DNA of 64,000 nucleotides from NCBI GenBank assembly GCA_039819095.1, contig JBCBSP010000001.1, positions 1 to 64,000 of the forward strand, written 5' to 3'. The stretch comes from JBCBSP01 sp039819095. Lineage in GTDB: Bacteria > Pseudomonadota > Alphaproteobacteria > Caulobacterales > Maricaulaceae. Shown in pieces: positions 25,527 to 34,808 of this stretch. Both the position numbers and the translations under genes were made by a program. Below the pieces are notes generated by a model. That model was given only the letters and a program-made list of their open reading frames with translations, was not told where the DNA came from and made no database searches. Numbering within the stretch: the stretch's first letter is position 1; each line of letters begins with the position of its first letter.

Positions 25527-26075
25527 ATGATGATCCTCATTCTTGCGTTGGCGGCTTTGCAGCCTGCCTCGAACGAAGCGCCGGAGCCTTATGAAGTCCA
25601 GGGTTTTCGGGCTTCGGTCGTGGTGAATATCGCCGCAGAGCCTCAGGTGGTGTTCGAGGCCGCCACTGGCGATATCACGGGGTGGTGGGACCACAGCTTT
25701 GCTCTGCAGCCGGCTGAGCTCGTCATTGAGCCGCGTTTCGGGGGTCGCTTCTACGAACGCAGCTCAGATGGGCTTGATGATGGGGCGCTGCACGCGACGG
25801 TGATTTATGTCGATGCGCCGAACGCGCTTCGTCTTCACGGGCCGCTTGGCCTATCGGGACGCGCCGTTGACATGGTGAGCTCCTGGACGCTGGAGCCGCG
25901 CGATGGCGGAACGCGCTTCACCGTCGATCTGTCGATCAATGGCGAGGTGGACGCGCAGCTGGCTGGCGTCGTGCGTTCGGTTTGGGTGCATTTCATCGAG
26001 GGCCGTCTGAAGCCATACGTAGAGGCTGGTTGCCACCTCGCGCCGGATAGATCCTGTCCAGCGTTTCAGCCTTAG
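25527..26075 (+). CDS. secreted SRPBCC/AHSA1-like protein inserted in the GTA cluster
   Basis: 182 residues. A short signal-like start (MILILALAALQPAS) precedes a START/Bet v1-like fold: FRASVVVNIAAEPQVVFEAA, DITGWWDHSF, PRFGGRFYER, SSWTLEPRDGGTRFTVDLS and a long C-terminal helix. AAGGAG lies 7-8 nt before the ATG. SRPBCC proteins bind hydrophobic ligands; this one would act in the periplasm or outside. It separates g12 from g13, is not a known GTA component, and is followed by a terminator at 26115-26139. Confidence 0.8.
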   Translation: MMILILALAALQPASNEAPEPYEVQGFRASVVVNIAAEPQVVFEAATGDITGWWDHSFALQPAELVIEPRFGGRFYERSSDGLDDGALHATVIYVDAPNALRLHGPLGLSGRAVDMVSSWTLEPRDGGTRFTVDLSINGEVDAQLAGVVRSVWVHFIEGRLKPYVEAGCHLAPDRSCPAFQP

Positions 26076-26114
26076 CTCGACCACACTTCTGGTTCGACCG
26101 TTCATCGAAATCCG

Positions 26115-26139
26115 GCCCTCGCTTCGGCGGGGGCTTTTT
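26115..26139 (+). terminator. intrinsic terminator inside the GTA cluster
   Basis: GCCCTCGC-TTCG-GCGGGGGC forms an 8-bp stem (one T-G pair) with a stable TTCG tetraloop, followed directly by TTTTT at 26135-26139. It lies 40 bp after the SRPBCC stop and 16 bp before the g13 ATG. It is the best rho-independent terminator in the window. It would end transcripts from g1-g12 or from the SRPBCC gene before g13-g15 unless read through. Confidence 0.85.
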
Positions 26140-26154
26140 GTCTGGGGCGCATGG

Positions 26155-27021
26155 ATGATCCACCCTCCTGAACCAATGCTGGCCCAGTTGCAGCAGGGCG
26201 TGACCACCTTGGCCTGGTGCTGGCGGATCGAACGCCGGGACGGCTTCGTCCTGGCGGTGACCGATCACGACCAGCCGATTGCGTTCCAGGGGGCCAGCTA
26301 TTCACCCGGCGACGGCCTGGCTCAGAGCCCGATGCGCGCGGAAGCCGGCCTGGCGCCGTCGCGCGGCGCCGTGTTTGGCGCGATCACCTCTGATCGCATT
26401 CGCGCCGCTGACATTGATAATGGCCTGTGGGACGGCGCTCAGGTGACGCTCCATCGTGTTGACTGGACTACACCGGAGCGCCGGTTCCAGGTTTTTCTCG
26501 GCGAGTTTGGCGAGATCACGCGAACCCTCAACGCTTTCGAGGTGGAGCTCAACGGCCCGTCAGCTCGGCTGAACAGGATGATCGGCCGGGTCTTCGCAAA
26601 ACGCTGTGATGCTGAGTTGGGTGATGACCGGTGCGGTGTCGATCTGACCGATGAGCGCTATCGGGCCGAAGGCGAGGTCAGCTGGCTTTGGCCGAATGGT
26701 TCTTTCAGCGCGACCGGGCTTTATGGGTTTGCCGAGGGATGGTTTGCGCATGGGCGCCTGACATGGGTATCCGGCGCCAATACCGCCGCTCTCGTACGGG
26801 TGGATGCGCATGCCGTCCCGGGTGATGACGTCCAGCTGAAGCTCGCGGCGCCTCCTGCTGCTGTGATCGCCTTAGGTGATCGGTTTGTGGTCACTGCCGG
26901 GTGCGACAAGCGCCTTTCCAGCTGCTCTGCGAAGTTCTCGAATGCGGAACGGTTTCGCGGATGCCCGTTTCTTCCTGGAAATGACCGGCTTCTTCGTCAT
27001 GCCGGGGCTCCTGGGCCATGA
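26155..27021 (+). CDS. GTA g13, DUF2163 tail hub protein
   Basis: 288 residues of the DUF2163/hub family: LAWCWRIERRDGFVLAVTDHD, EAGLAPSRGAVFGAI and GEFGEITRTLNAFEVEL. Cysteines C151 and C160 (CDAELGDDRC) and C250 and C257 (GCDKRLSSC) are the set that, as I recall, holds an Fe-S cluster in the RcGTA hub. An additional C270 is present. It joins the tail tube to the tip proteins. Its ATG lies 16 bp after the terminator and its stop overlaps g14 by 4 bp. Confidence 0.92.
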   Translation: MIHPPEPMLAQLQQGVTTLAWCWRIERRDGFVLAVTDHDQPIAFQGASYSPGDGLAQSPMRAEAGLAPSRGAVFGAITSDRIRAADIDNGLWDGAQVTLHRVDWTTPERRFQVFLGEFGEITRTLNAFEVELNGPSARLNRMIGRVFAKRCDAELGDDRCGVDLTDERYRAEGEVSWLWPNGSFSATGLYGFAEGWFAHGRLTWVSGANTAALVRVDAHAVPGDDVQLKLAAPPAAVIALGDRFVVTAGCDKRLSSCSAKFSNAERFRGCPFLPGNDRLLRHAGAPGP

Positions 27022-27488
27022 GCGCTGTCGGCGGCGATCGGGTAAAAACGCGGGTGGTCGAAGAAGCGCGCGCCTGGATCGGCACGCCCTACAGGCATCA
27101 GGCGAGCCGGCGCGGTGTGGGCGCCGACTGTCTCGGTCTCGTGCGCGGGGTCTGGCGTTCGCTTTATGGTGCTGAGCCTGCGCCAGTGCCGGACTACACC
27201 GCCGATTGGGCGGGACGTGTGGGCAATGAGCCGCTTCTTGAAGCAGCAGCTCGAAATTTCACTTCAGTTGAACCTGTCGCGGCTCAACCTGGCGACCTTC
27301 TCGTCTTCAGGCCCTTTGCGAACGGCCCCGCCAAGCATTGCGCGGTGATGAGCGCACCGGGTCGGATGATCCACGCGGTTCATGGGCGCTGCGTTTGCGA
27401 GACCGTTTTCGCCCGCTGGTGGGAACGCCGCACTGCAGGGGTCTTCTCTTTCCCGGAGTTCCCCCATTCCAAAGATGGCAGGACGTGA
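27018..27488 (+). CDS. GTA g14, NlpC/P60 cell-wall peptidase
   Basis: 156 residues. NlpC/P60 fold with catalytic C38 (GADCLGL), H107 (AKHCAVM) and the third polar residue H119 (MIHAVH). As a tail-tip peptidase it would cut peptidoglycan of the recipient during DNA entry. It overlaps g13 by 4 bp and is 3 bp ahead of g15, so g13-g14-g15 form a tight unit. Confidence 0.93.
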   Translation: MSAVGGDRVKTRVVEEARAWIGTPYRHQASRRGVGADCLGLVRGVWRSLYGAEPAPVPDYTADWAGRVGNEPLLEAAARNFTSVEPVAAQPGDLLVFRPFANGPAKHCAVMSAPGRMIHAVHGRCVCETVFARWWERRTAGVFSFPEFPHSKDGRT

Positions 27489-27491
27489 TGC

Positions 27492-30400
27492 ATGGCGCAG
27501 CTAATGCTTACTGCGGGTCGATCCGCTTTGAACGCGGCGCTGCCAGCTTTGGTCGATCAGGCGCGGACCTCGGTGTTCGCGCCGGATCGCGACCCCGGCC
27601 CGCGACTGGACGGGCTTGAGCTTCAAACCTCCACCGAAGGCGCTCCGATACCGCTCACCTTTGGACGGGTCCGACTGGCCGGCCAGGTGATCTGGGCAGG
27701 CGACTTCGTTGAAAATGCGCGTACCGAACGTTCCGGCGGAAAAGGCGGGTCGGGCGTCACGCATTATGAGTACGCGGTCAGTTTCGCTGTGGGGTTGTGC
27801 GAGGGTCCGATCCAGCAGATCGGCCGGGTCTGGGCGAACGGCGAATTGCTTGATCCCACGAGCCTGGTCATGCGGGTCCATCTCGGCGATGAAGATCAGG
27901 GGCCGGACCCTGCCATTGAGGCCGATGAAGCCACTGGCGCGACACCGGCTTTCAAGGGACTCGCCTATGTGGTGTTCGAGGACTTCCCGCTTGATGCGTA
28001 TGGCGCTCGCATCCCCAATCTGAGCTTTGAGGTGTATCGTCAGCCTCTTGGGTCGGGCGGGCTTGAAGCCATGCTCACCGGGGTTAGCCTCATTCCGGCA
28101 TCAGGCGAGTTCGCCTATACGCTTGAACCGGTTACTCGCGAAGTGGGTCCGGGTCGCGATCTTCCCGAGAATGCGCATGCCGGGGCAAACGCCGCCAATG
28201 TCAGCGTCGCCCTGGAGCAGCTGGAGACCGCGCTGCCCCATTGCGTCAGCGTCTCTCTCGTCAGCTCTTGGTTTGCTGACGGACTTGATTGCGCCAACTG
28301 CAGCATCCGCCCGAAAGTCGAGTCTCGCAGCAAGGTGACGCGACCGGCGCACTGGTCCGTCGCCGGGCTGTCCCGGGAGCAGGCCGAAGAGGTCAGCTGG
28401 GTCGATGATGCGCCGGCCTATGGCGGCACGCCGGATGATGCCAGCGTCATCGCGCTGATACAGTCTCTGAAATCACGCGGATACGCGGTCACGCTACATC
28501 CCTTCGTGCTGGTCGATGCCGAAGGCTTTCCCTGGCGCGGCCGGATCGGCGCCTTCCCGCCCCCGGGGGAGGCGGGATCGCCAGATCGCTCCGTAGCCGC
28601 GCGCCAGGGGGTCGAAACCTTCGTTGGAACGGCTCAGGCTTCACACTTCAGCCTTGATGGAGAGAAGGTCGTCTATTCCGGACCTGCGGAATGGTCGTTT
28701 GCGCGTTTCCTTCTTCACCATGCGATGCTCGCCAAGGCGGCGGGCGGCGTGGAAGCCTTTCTCATCGGGTCTGAGATGCGCGCACTGAGTTTTCTGCGCG
28801 ATGAGACCGGCCACCCCTTTGTTGAAGAGCTGCGCCGCCTCGCGGCGGAAGTTCGCACCATTCTGGGACCGAATGTAAAGCTCAGCTATGGGGCGGACTG
28901 GAGTGAGTATTCCGGGTTCAGCCCGCCGGAAACGCCTGGTGACCGGGTTTTCCACCTGGACCCGTTCTGGTCGGATCCGGCGGTCGATTTCGTCGGTATT
29001 GATTGGTACGCCCCGCTGAGCGATTGGCGCGATGGATTTGATCATGCCGATGCGCTGGCCGGAGCGGCGTCCATCCATAGCCGCGATTATCTCACCGCCA
29101 ATGTGGAAGGCGGCGAAGGTTATGACTGGTACTACGCCAGCGATGCCGATCGTGAAGTCCAACAGCGATCCGCGATCGAAGACGGCGCTCATGGCGAGCC
29201 TTGGGTTTGGCGTTACAAGGATATCCGCAGCTGGTGGGCGAACGCTCACCATGACCGCGTCGATGGCGTGCGCCTTGATGAACCCACCGGGTGGCTCGCC
29301 CAGTCAAAACCGATCCGCTTTACGGAAATCGGCTGTCCGGCAGTCGACAAGGGCGCCAATCAGCCGAACGTCTTTGTTGATCCGAAGAGCTCGGAAAGCG
29401 CGCTTCCCCACCATTCCAGCGGTGAGCGGGATGATCTGATCCAGCGCCGTTATCTGGAAACGATCTGGGCGTATTGGAACATGTCTGAGGGCGGCAACCC
29501 GACCTCTTCAGTCTATGGCGGGGCCATGCTGGACCTGGATCATTCCACGGCCTGGACCTGGGATGCGCGCCCTTTCCCGGAATTTCCGGCACGTGAAGAT
29601 ATCTGGACAGATACCGGCAACTGGCGTCTCGGGCACTGGCTGAACGGGCGTGTCGGGGTCGCCTCGCTGGCTGCGATCGTCCTGGAACTGTGCGAGCGCG
29701 CCGGATTGGCGAACGCGGATGTCAGTGCGCTTGAAGGGCTGGTGACCGGGTATCGCATCGATCAGGTCAGGAGTGCGCGCGAAAGCCTGGCCGAGTTGTC
29801 GAGCATATTCCGCTTCGATCTTTTAGATGGCGCGAGCGGGCCTGTCTTCAGGATGCGCGATCGCCATGAGATTGACTGCGAGCAGATCGAAGAGCCGGTC
29901 CGCTCGGATGGCGAGCTTGTTCGGGTTGAACGTGTCGCACTCGTTGATCGCGCTGAAGAGCTGCGTATCGGATTTATTGCCGATGATGAGAGCTATAACC
30001 CTTCAGCGGCTTATGCGCGCGGTCTGGAGGGACAGCTGAACGGTCTCGTGCAACGCCGGGCACACCTGGTGTGCGATATCGAGCAGGCGGAAATCTGGGC
30101 AAGAGCCGGGCTCGCCGACCTGCGGGCTGGAGAAACGCGTATCGCCTTGCGCGCGCCGCCTTCGCTCATCGGTCTTCAGGTCGGCGATCTGGTTGGCCGA
30201 GCTGCGGAAGCGGAAACCGGGCCCTGGCGCGTTGCCTCGGCTGACGGGATCGCGGCGCGAGACTTTGTTCTGGAGCGCGCGAGCGCTGTTCGTATTCCCG
30301 CTGTTGTCGCCGTGAGTGCGCCAAGTCTGGCGGAGGTTTCGCCGCCGCCTGCGCGTGCGCTTCTGCACATCCTTGATCTGCCGGCCATGCCCAACGCCGT

Positions 30401-31274
30401 GACTGAACGCGGCGGGCCTTTGGTCGCGGCCTACGCAGCGCCATGGTCTGAGCTTGAGGTTTATGTCGGCGCGAGCGCCGAGACCGCGACCTTGCGGACG
30501 ACAATCCCCGCTCCGGCGACGGTTGGCGTCCTGACATCCAGCCTGTCGCCGGCGGGTGAGGGACGCTGGATGCACGATGCGGCTCTTGAGATTGAGGTGT
30601 TTCACGGCTCCTTCTCCAGCGCGGGACGGCTTGCCGTTCTGGGCGGGGCGAACCAGATCGCTGTTCAAGGTGTGGAGGGCTGGGAGATCATCAGCTTTCT
30701 GCGGGCTGAAGAGATCGAGCCGGCGCGCTGGCGGTTGTCAGGACTGCTGCGCCGGATTGGCGGCGGCCCGCCGGTAGACGCAGGGCCTGGTGCGGGGGTT
30801 GTCGCGCTTGATCGGGCGGTGAAACCCCTTCCGATGCATGCCTATGAGTTTGGTGCGCAGTTGGAAATCTTCGCAACTCCGCTTGGCGCATCCCTGACGG
30901 CGGTGAACACGGCCCGCACAGACTATCAGTATGACGGCCTCGAGCTGCAGCCCTTAAGCCCGGTCCATCTCCGAGCCTTGACGAATGACGAAGGCCTGCA
31001 GTTGAGCTGGGTGCGCCGGACCCGTCTCGGCGGGGATGGATGGAATCTGTTGGAGGCGCCGTTGTCTGAGCAGGACGAGCGGTATCAAGTCCGATTGCTC
31101 GACCCGCTTGGCGCCGTCCTGTCACAGGACGAGGTTGCTCAACCAGGATGGCATATCGCGCCAGCCGCCTTGAACATGCTTGTTCCGGACGGCTTGAGCG
31201 GCTGCTCACTCGACGTCGCCCAGCTCAGCGATCTTACGGGCGCCGGCCGCCCGGCGCGGCTCGTGTTTGCATGA
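27492..31274 (+). CDS. GTA g15, baseplate megaprotein with TIM-barrel domain
   Basis: 1260 residues, near RcGTA g15 size. A GTA TIM-barrel, glycoside-hydrolase-like domain lies about residues 290-660 (YAVTLHPFVLVDAEGFPWRG, VEAFLIGSEMRAL, KLSYGADWSEY, DFVGIDWYAPLSDW, PIRFTEIGCPAVDKGANQP, YWNMSEGGNPTSSVYGG). Phage-tail and beta-rich receptor-binding parts follow. It forms the tail tip that contacts the recipient surface. The N-terminal part (GLELQTSTEGAPIPLTFGRVR) is the hub-interacting domain. Intact frame. Confidence 0.94.
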   Translation: MAQLMLTAGRSALNAALPALVDQARTSVFAPDRDPGPRLDGLELQTSTEGAPIPLTFGRVRLAGQVIWAGDFVENARTERSGGKGGSGVTHYEYAVSFAVGLCEGPIQQIGRVWANGELLDPTSLVMRVHLGDEDQGPDPAIEADEATGATPAFKGLAYVVFEDFPLDAYGARIPNLSFEVYRQPLGSGGLEAMLTGVSLIPASGEFAYTLEPVTREVGPGRDLPENAHAGANAANVSVALEQLETALPHCVSVSLVSSWFADGLDCANCSIRPKVESRSKVTRPAHWSVAGLSREQAEEVSWVDDAPAYGGTPDDASVIALIQSLKSRGYAVTLHPFVLVDAEGFPWRGRIGAFPPPGEAGSPDRSVAARQGVETFVGTAQASHFSLDGEKVVYSGPAEWSFARFLLHHAMLAKAAGGVEAFLIGSEMRALSFLRDETGHPFVEELRRLAAEVRTILGPNVKLSYGADWSEYSGFSPPETPGDRVFHLDPFWSDPAVDFVGIDWYAPLSDWRDGFDHADALAGAASIHSRDYLTANVEGGEGYDWYYASDADREVQQRSAIEDGAHGEPWVWRYKDIRSWWANAHHDRVDGVRLDEPTGWLAQSKPIRFTEIGCPAVDKGANQPNVFVDPKSSESALPHHSSGERDDLIQRRYLETIWAYWNMSEGGNPTSSVYGGAMLDLDHSTAWTWDARPFPEFPAREDIWTDTGNWRLGHWLNGRVGVASLAAIVLELCERAGLANADVSALEGLVTGYRIDQVRSARESLAELSSIFRFDLLDGASGPVFRMRDRHEIDCEQIEEPVRSDGELVRVERVALVDRAEELRIGFIADDESYNPSAAYARGLEGQLNGLVQRRAHLVCDIEQAEIWARAGLADLRAGETRIALRAPPSLIGLQVGDLVGRAAEAETGPWRVASADGIAARDFVLERASAVRIPAVVAVSAPSLAEVSPPPARALLHILDLPAMPNAVTERGGPLVAAYAAPWSELEVYVGASAETATLRTTIPAPATVGVLTSSLSPAGEGRWMHDAALEIEVFHGSFSSAGRLAVLGGANQIAVQGVEGWEIISFLRAEEIEPARWRLSGLLRRIGGGPPVDAGPGAGVVALDRAVKPLPMHAYEFGAQLEIFATPLGASLTAVNTARTDYQYDGLELQPLSPVHLRALTNDEGLQLSWVRRTRLGGDGWNLLEAPLSEQDERYQVRLLDPLGAVLSQDEVAQPGWHIAPAALNMLVPDGLSGCSLDVAQLSDLTGAGRPARLVFA

Positions 31275-31316
31275 AACCGATGCGCAGCCTTCGCGGGGCT
31301 GATATCACCTTTAGCG

Positions 31317-32216
31317 ATGAACGACCCGTACGCGATTCTCGGCGTCCCGCGCTCAGCCGATGCGCAGACGATCCGCAAGGCTTACCGAAAGCTCGCCAAG
31401 GAGCTGCACCCTGACGCGCGGCCGGATGATGCAGCGGCTGAAGAACGCTTCAAGCAGGTGACGGCGGCGTTCAAGCTGCTCTCTGACCCGCAGGCGCGAC
31501 AGCGCTATGACGCCGGTGAAATCGATGCATCGGGTCAGGAAAAACCCTCCTTCCATTATCGAAGCCGACCCGGCGGGGCATCTGCGCGCGGTCCTGCAGG
31601 TCGGTTTGAAGATCTCGGCGATCTGTTTTCCGACCTGTTCGCCGGGGGCGCCGGACCGGGCCCAGCCGGTCAGCGCCGGGCCCAGCGCGGGCCAGATATG
31701 CGTGCGCGTCTTGCGGTGAGTTTTGAAGAAGCGATGCGCGGCGCCAAACGGCGCGTTTCGCTTAGCGCCGGTCGCCCGCTGGATATCTCCATCCCGGCGG
31801 GTGTGGAAGCGGGACAAGTGCTGCGCCTGCGCGGGCAGGGCGCTCCGGGTGCAGCCGGCGGCCCACCCGGTGACGCGCTGGTGGAAGTGCAGATAAAGCC
31901 GCACGGCTTTTTCCGACGCGAAGGCGATGATATCCGCATTGATCTTCCCATCAGCCTGAAAGAAGCGGTGTATGGCGCGCGCGTACGGGCTCCGACGGTG
32001 GATGGGCCGGTTGAGGTGCGCGTACCGGCTGGCGCAACGTCAGGCGCGGTTCTTCGTCTGCGCGGCAAGGGGGCGCCGAAGGGGAGCAAGGAGCGCGGCG
32101 ATCAGCTGATCCGTCTTCTGGTGGATATTCCACCGGGGGACCCGGCGCTTGAATCCCTGCTTGAAGCTTATTCCCCGCCGACAGGTTATGATCCGCGAGC
32201 GCGTATGAAAGAATAA
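31317..32216 (+). CDS. J-domain co-chaperone with DnaJ C-terminal domain (CbpA-like)
   Basis: 299 residues. N-terminal J domain with HPD at 31-33 (KELHPDARP) stimulates Hsp70/DnaK ATPase. A Gly-rich linker follows, then a DnaJ C-terminal substrate-binding domain (RARLAVSFEEAMRGAKRRV, VPAGATSGAVLRLRGKGAP). There is no CxxCxGxG zinc finger, so it is a CbpA-type, class B protein rather than DnaJ. It starts 42 bp after g15 on the same strand and could receive read-through from the GTA cluster. Confidence 0.92.
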   Translation: MNDPYAILGVPRSADAQTIRKAYRKLAKELHPDARPDDAAAEERFKQVTAAFKLLSDPQARQRYDAGEIDASGQEKPSFHYRSRPGGASARGPAGRFEDLGDLFSDLFAGGAGPGPAGQRRAQRGPDMRARLAVSFEEAMRGAKRRVSLSAGRPLDISIPAGVEAGQVLRLRGQGAPGAAGGPPGDALVEVQIKPHGFFRREGDDIRIDLPISLKEAVYGARVRAPTVDGPVEVRVPAGATSGAVLRLRGKGAPKGSKERGDQLIRLLVDIPPGDPALESLLEAYSPPTGYDPRARMKE

Positions 32217-32301
32217 GGTCGCAGGGGCGCCAGCCTTGCAGGATGCGGGACGGGCGTCTCGTTCAGGAGGCGTTCAGGCGCGCATCGTTATCAGGTGGAT
32301 C

Positions 32302-32625
32302 ATGATCCGGACGTTCACCCTTTCCCTCCTCGCTGCGGCGATGGTCGTTCTCGCCTCTCCGGGCGAGGCTTCGGCCCAGCAGTTCGACCCGCGTTCGCGT
32401 TTCTCTGCGGATGAGGCGCGCGATGCCCGCCGCGCGGGCGAGGTGCTGTCCGCCTCGCGCGTTCTTTCAATCGTCCGCCAGCGTTTCCCCGGTGAGCAGG
32501 TTCGCGTCGTGGATCTGATCAATGGATCGCGGCCCTATTATCTCGTCCGGGTCGCGACACGCGATGGTCGGCGCTTCGACGTTCAGGTCGATGCGCGCAC
32601 CGGTCGCATCCTGTCGGTTCGCTGA
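32302..32625 (+). CDS. secreted PepSY domain protein
   Basis: 107 residues from ATG 32302, preceded by AGGTGGA. The signal peptide is IRTFTLSLLAAAMVVLASPG with cleavage near ASAQ. A PepSY-like domain follows: ASRVLSIVRQRFPGEQVRVVDL, YYLVRVATRDGRRFDVQVDARTGRIL. PepSY proteins are periplasmic and often sit beside PhoPQ/FeuPQ-type systems, as here, where they may modulate the sensor kinase. The response regulator begins 31 bp later. Confidence 0.82.
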   Translation: MIRTFTLSLLAAAMVVLASPGEASAQQFDPRSRFSADEARDARRAGEVLSASRVLSIVRQRFPGEQVRVVDLINGSRPYYLVRVATRDGRRFDVQVDARTGRILSVR

Positions 32626-32656
32626 CAAAGCCTAAGAAAACCTCGGAGCTCCGTTC

Positions 32657-33346
32657 ATGCGCGCCCTCATTGTTGAAGACGATCCAGACCTGAATCGCCA
32701 ACTCGCTGCGGTATTGAGCGATGCCGGCTATGCGATCGACAGCGCAGCCGACGGCGAGGACGGATGGTTTCTCGGTGACACTGAGCCTTATGATGTTGTC
32801 GTTCTGGACCTGGGTCTTCCCAAGCTGGACGGCGTGACCGTTCTGGAGCGCTGGCGCGAGGCTGAGCGCGATTTTCCGGTTCTCATTCTGACCGCTCGCG
32901 ACCGCTGGAGCGAGAAGGTTGCAGGCTTTGACGCCGGCGCCGACGATTATCTGACCAAGCCTTTTCATCCGGAAGAATTGCTGGCGCGTCTGAGGGCGCT
33001 GACGCGCCGCGCGGCGGGCCATGCCAGCGCCACCCTTCAGTGCGGCGCGCTTGCAATCGACACCAAAGGCAAACGCGTGTTCATTGACGAGCATCTCGTC
33101 AAGCTCACCTCGCATGAGTTCAGAATGCTCAGCTATATGATGCATCATCGTGATCGGGTGATTTCGCGCACCGAGCTGGTCGAACATATCTACGATCAGG
33201 ACTTTGATCGTGACTCCAACACCATCGAGGTGTTCGTGGGACGACTGCGCAAGAAGATCGGATCGAAGCGAATCGAGACTGTGCGGGGGCTGGGCTATCG
33301 GCTGGTGGACCCCGATGCTGACGCGCGGACTGCGGCGGCGGGTTGA
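32657..33346 (+). CDS. OmpR-family response regulator (PhoP/FeuP-like)
   Basis: 229 residues. Receiver domain with acidic pocket ED at 7-9, phosphorylated D51 (VVLDLGLPKLDG) and K in LTKPF. The C-terminal winged helix carries HEFRMLSYMMHHRDRVISRTEL and RDSNTIEVFVGRLRKKIG. It acts as a cytoplasmic DNA-binding partner of the kinase encoded next, with which it overlaps by 4 bp (TTGA). Confidence 0.94.
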   Translation: MRALIVEDDPDLNRQLAAVLSDAGYAIDSAADGEDGWFLGDTEPYDVVVLDLGLPKLDGVTVLERWREAERDFPVLILTARDRWSEKVAGFDAGADDYLTKPFHPEELLARLRALTRRAAGHASATLQCGALAIDTKGKRVFIDEHLVKLTSHEFRMLSYMMHHRDRVISRTELVEHIYDQDFDRDSNTIEVFVGRLRKKIGSKRIETVRGLGYRLVDPDADARTAAAG

Positions 33347-34761
33347 ACCAGGCTGAACGAGCTCCCCTTCAGCGCGGCGGATCGCTGGTCCGCCGACTGG
33401 CGGCGACCGCGGCGCTCTGGGCTGCTGGAGCCCTGCTTATCGGCGCGCTCGCGCTGACGGCGCTGTTTCGCCAGACCGTGCTTTCCGATCTGGATGACCG
33501 TCTGGGCGGGGTCGCCGAGCTGCTCCTTTTTTCCGCTGAGATCGGCGATGACGGGTCGCTGGCGGTGCTCGGCGAACCAACCGACCCGCTCTACACCCAG
33601 GTCTTCTCCGGGCGGTACTGGCAGATCCGACCGGTCTCGAACGCCAATCCCGCCGAGGCCCTGCGCTCGCGCTCCCTCTGGGATGAGCAACTGGCCCTGC
33701 CGCCCGCGCTGCTGGCGCGCGCGAGGGCTCGCCCGGGAGAGCCGGTGTCCGGCGGGGCGACAGGCCCGGATGATGAACCCCTCCGGCTTTTACTTCGCAC
33801 GGTCCAGCTGCCGGGCGTCGCCGAACCCTTCGTGATTGCGGCGGCTGAAGATCGCCGCCCGGCTGATCGCCGGGTGCAACGTTTCGCGATGGCGGCGGCG
33901 GGATTGTTCGGACTGTTTGCGGTGACGCTGGCGGCGGGCATCGTGCTTCAGGTGCGCCTTGGGCTGGGACCTGTGCTGCGAATGGTGGACTCCGTAGCCG
34001 ATGTCCGCGATGGCGCGGCTGAGCGTTTAAGCGGCCGCTACCCTCAGGAATTGTATCCGCTCGCCAACGAGCTGAACGCGCTGATGGATCACTCCAACGA
34101 GGTCGTCGAGCGCGCACGCACGCATGTCGGTAATCTCGCGCATGCGCTGAAAACCCCGATTACCGTGCTGTCCAACGAGGCGCGCGAGGATGACGCGGCT
34201 CTGGCGGAAGTGGTGCGCCGGCAGACCGCGCTCATGACCGAGCAGGTCGAGCACCATCTTCAGCGCGCGCGAGCTGCGGCGCGAGCCCGCGCCATCGGGG
34301 CCCGCACGCCTGTCGCGCCTGTCGTCGGCGATCTGGCTCGCACGCTGCAGCGCATCTACGCGGCTCGTGACATCTCCATAACAGCCGATATCGATGAGAA
34401 GCTGGTCTTCCGTGGGGAACGTCAGGACCTGACTGACATGGTCGGCAACCTCCTGGACAATGCCTGCAAATGGGCCCGCGCTTCGGTGCGGGTCAGCGCT
34501 GCGGCGGGCGAGGCCGGTCGACTGATCGTGACCCTGGATGACGATGGCCCCGGTCTGGCGGAGGCCGAACGTCGGCATGTGCTGGAGCGCGGCGTGCGTC
34601 TTGATGAGAAGACTCCCGGCAGCGGGCTTGGCCTGGCGATCGTCAATGATCTGGCGCGCGCCTATGGAGGCGGGCTGTCTCTGGACGCCTCTCCAGGCGG
34701 CGGCCTGCGGGCTGCGCTCGACCTTCCGGCAGCCAGAACGATTTTGGATACGGGACGTTAA
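33343..34761 (+). CDS. sensor histidine kinase (PhoQ/FeuQ-like)
   Basis: 472 residues from a TTG overlapping the regulator stop. Two membrane spans (about 25-45 and 182-204) flank a periplasmic sensor region. A HAMP-like stretch is followed by the phospho-accepting H267 in GNLAHALKTPITVLSNEA, then N box DMVGNLLDNACKWA and G boxes DDDGPGL and GSGLGLAIVNDLA. The cognate regulator, and the PepSY protein just upstream, suggest sensing of envelope or metal conditions; the signal is unknown. Confidence 0.92.
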   Translation: MNQAERAPLQRGGSLVRRLAATAALWAAGALLIGALALTALFRQTVLSDLDDRLGGVAELLLFSAEIGDDGSLAVLGEPTDPLYTQVFSGRYWQIRPVSNANPAEALRSRSLWDEQLALPPALLARARARPGEPVSGGATGPDDEPLRLLLRTVQLPGVAEPFVIAAAEDRRPADRRVQRFAMAAAGLFGLFAVTLAAGIVLQVRLGLGPVLRMVDSVADVRDGAAERLSGRYPQELYPLANELNALMDHSNEVVERARTHVGNLAHALKTPITVLSNEAREDDAALAEVVRRQTALMTEQVEHHLQRARAAARARAIGARTPVAPVVGDLARTLQRIYAARDISITADIDEKLVFRGERQDLTDMVGNLLDNACKWARASVRVSAAAGEAGRLIVTLDDDGPGLAEAERRHVLERGVRLDEKTPGSGLGLAIVNDLARAYGGGLSLDASPGGGLRAALDLPAARTILDTGR

Positions 34762-34808
34762 CGCTGTTTCGGCATTCTTGGGCCAGGATAGGCTCAAGGC
34801 GCGCGCGT

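Larger units (their letters stand above)
17201..31274 (+). mobile_element. Rhodobacter-type gene transfer agent structural cluster
   Basis: Sixteen plus-strand genes in the RcGTA order run from a small-terminase-like protein to the g15 tail-tip megaprotein, many joined by 4-bp ATGA/GTGA overlaps. There is no integrase, replication or lysis-lysogeny module and no attachment site, as expected for a domesticated GTA rather than a prophage. Family knowledge: such particles package random host DNA and deliver it to relatives. Two non-GTA genes interrupt the run (antisense lipoprotein 23660-23860; SRPBCC gene 25527-26075 with a terminator at 26115-26139), and no g7 is present. GC content matches the surroundings, supporting long residence. 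Confidence 0.93.

Noticed and set aside
17201..31274. Active prophage interpretation of the packaging genes
   Set aside because: No integrase, repressor, replication or lysis genes and no attachment sites; gene order is that of a gene transfer agent.
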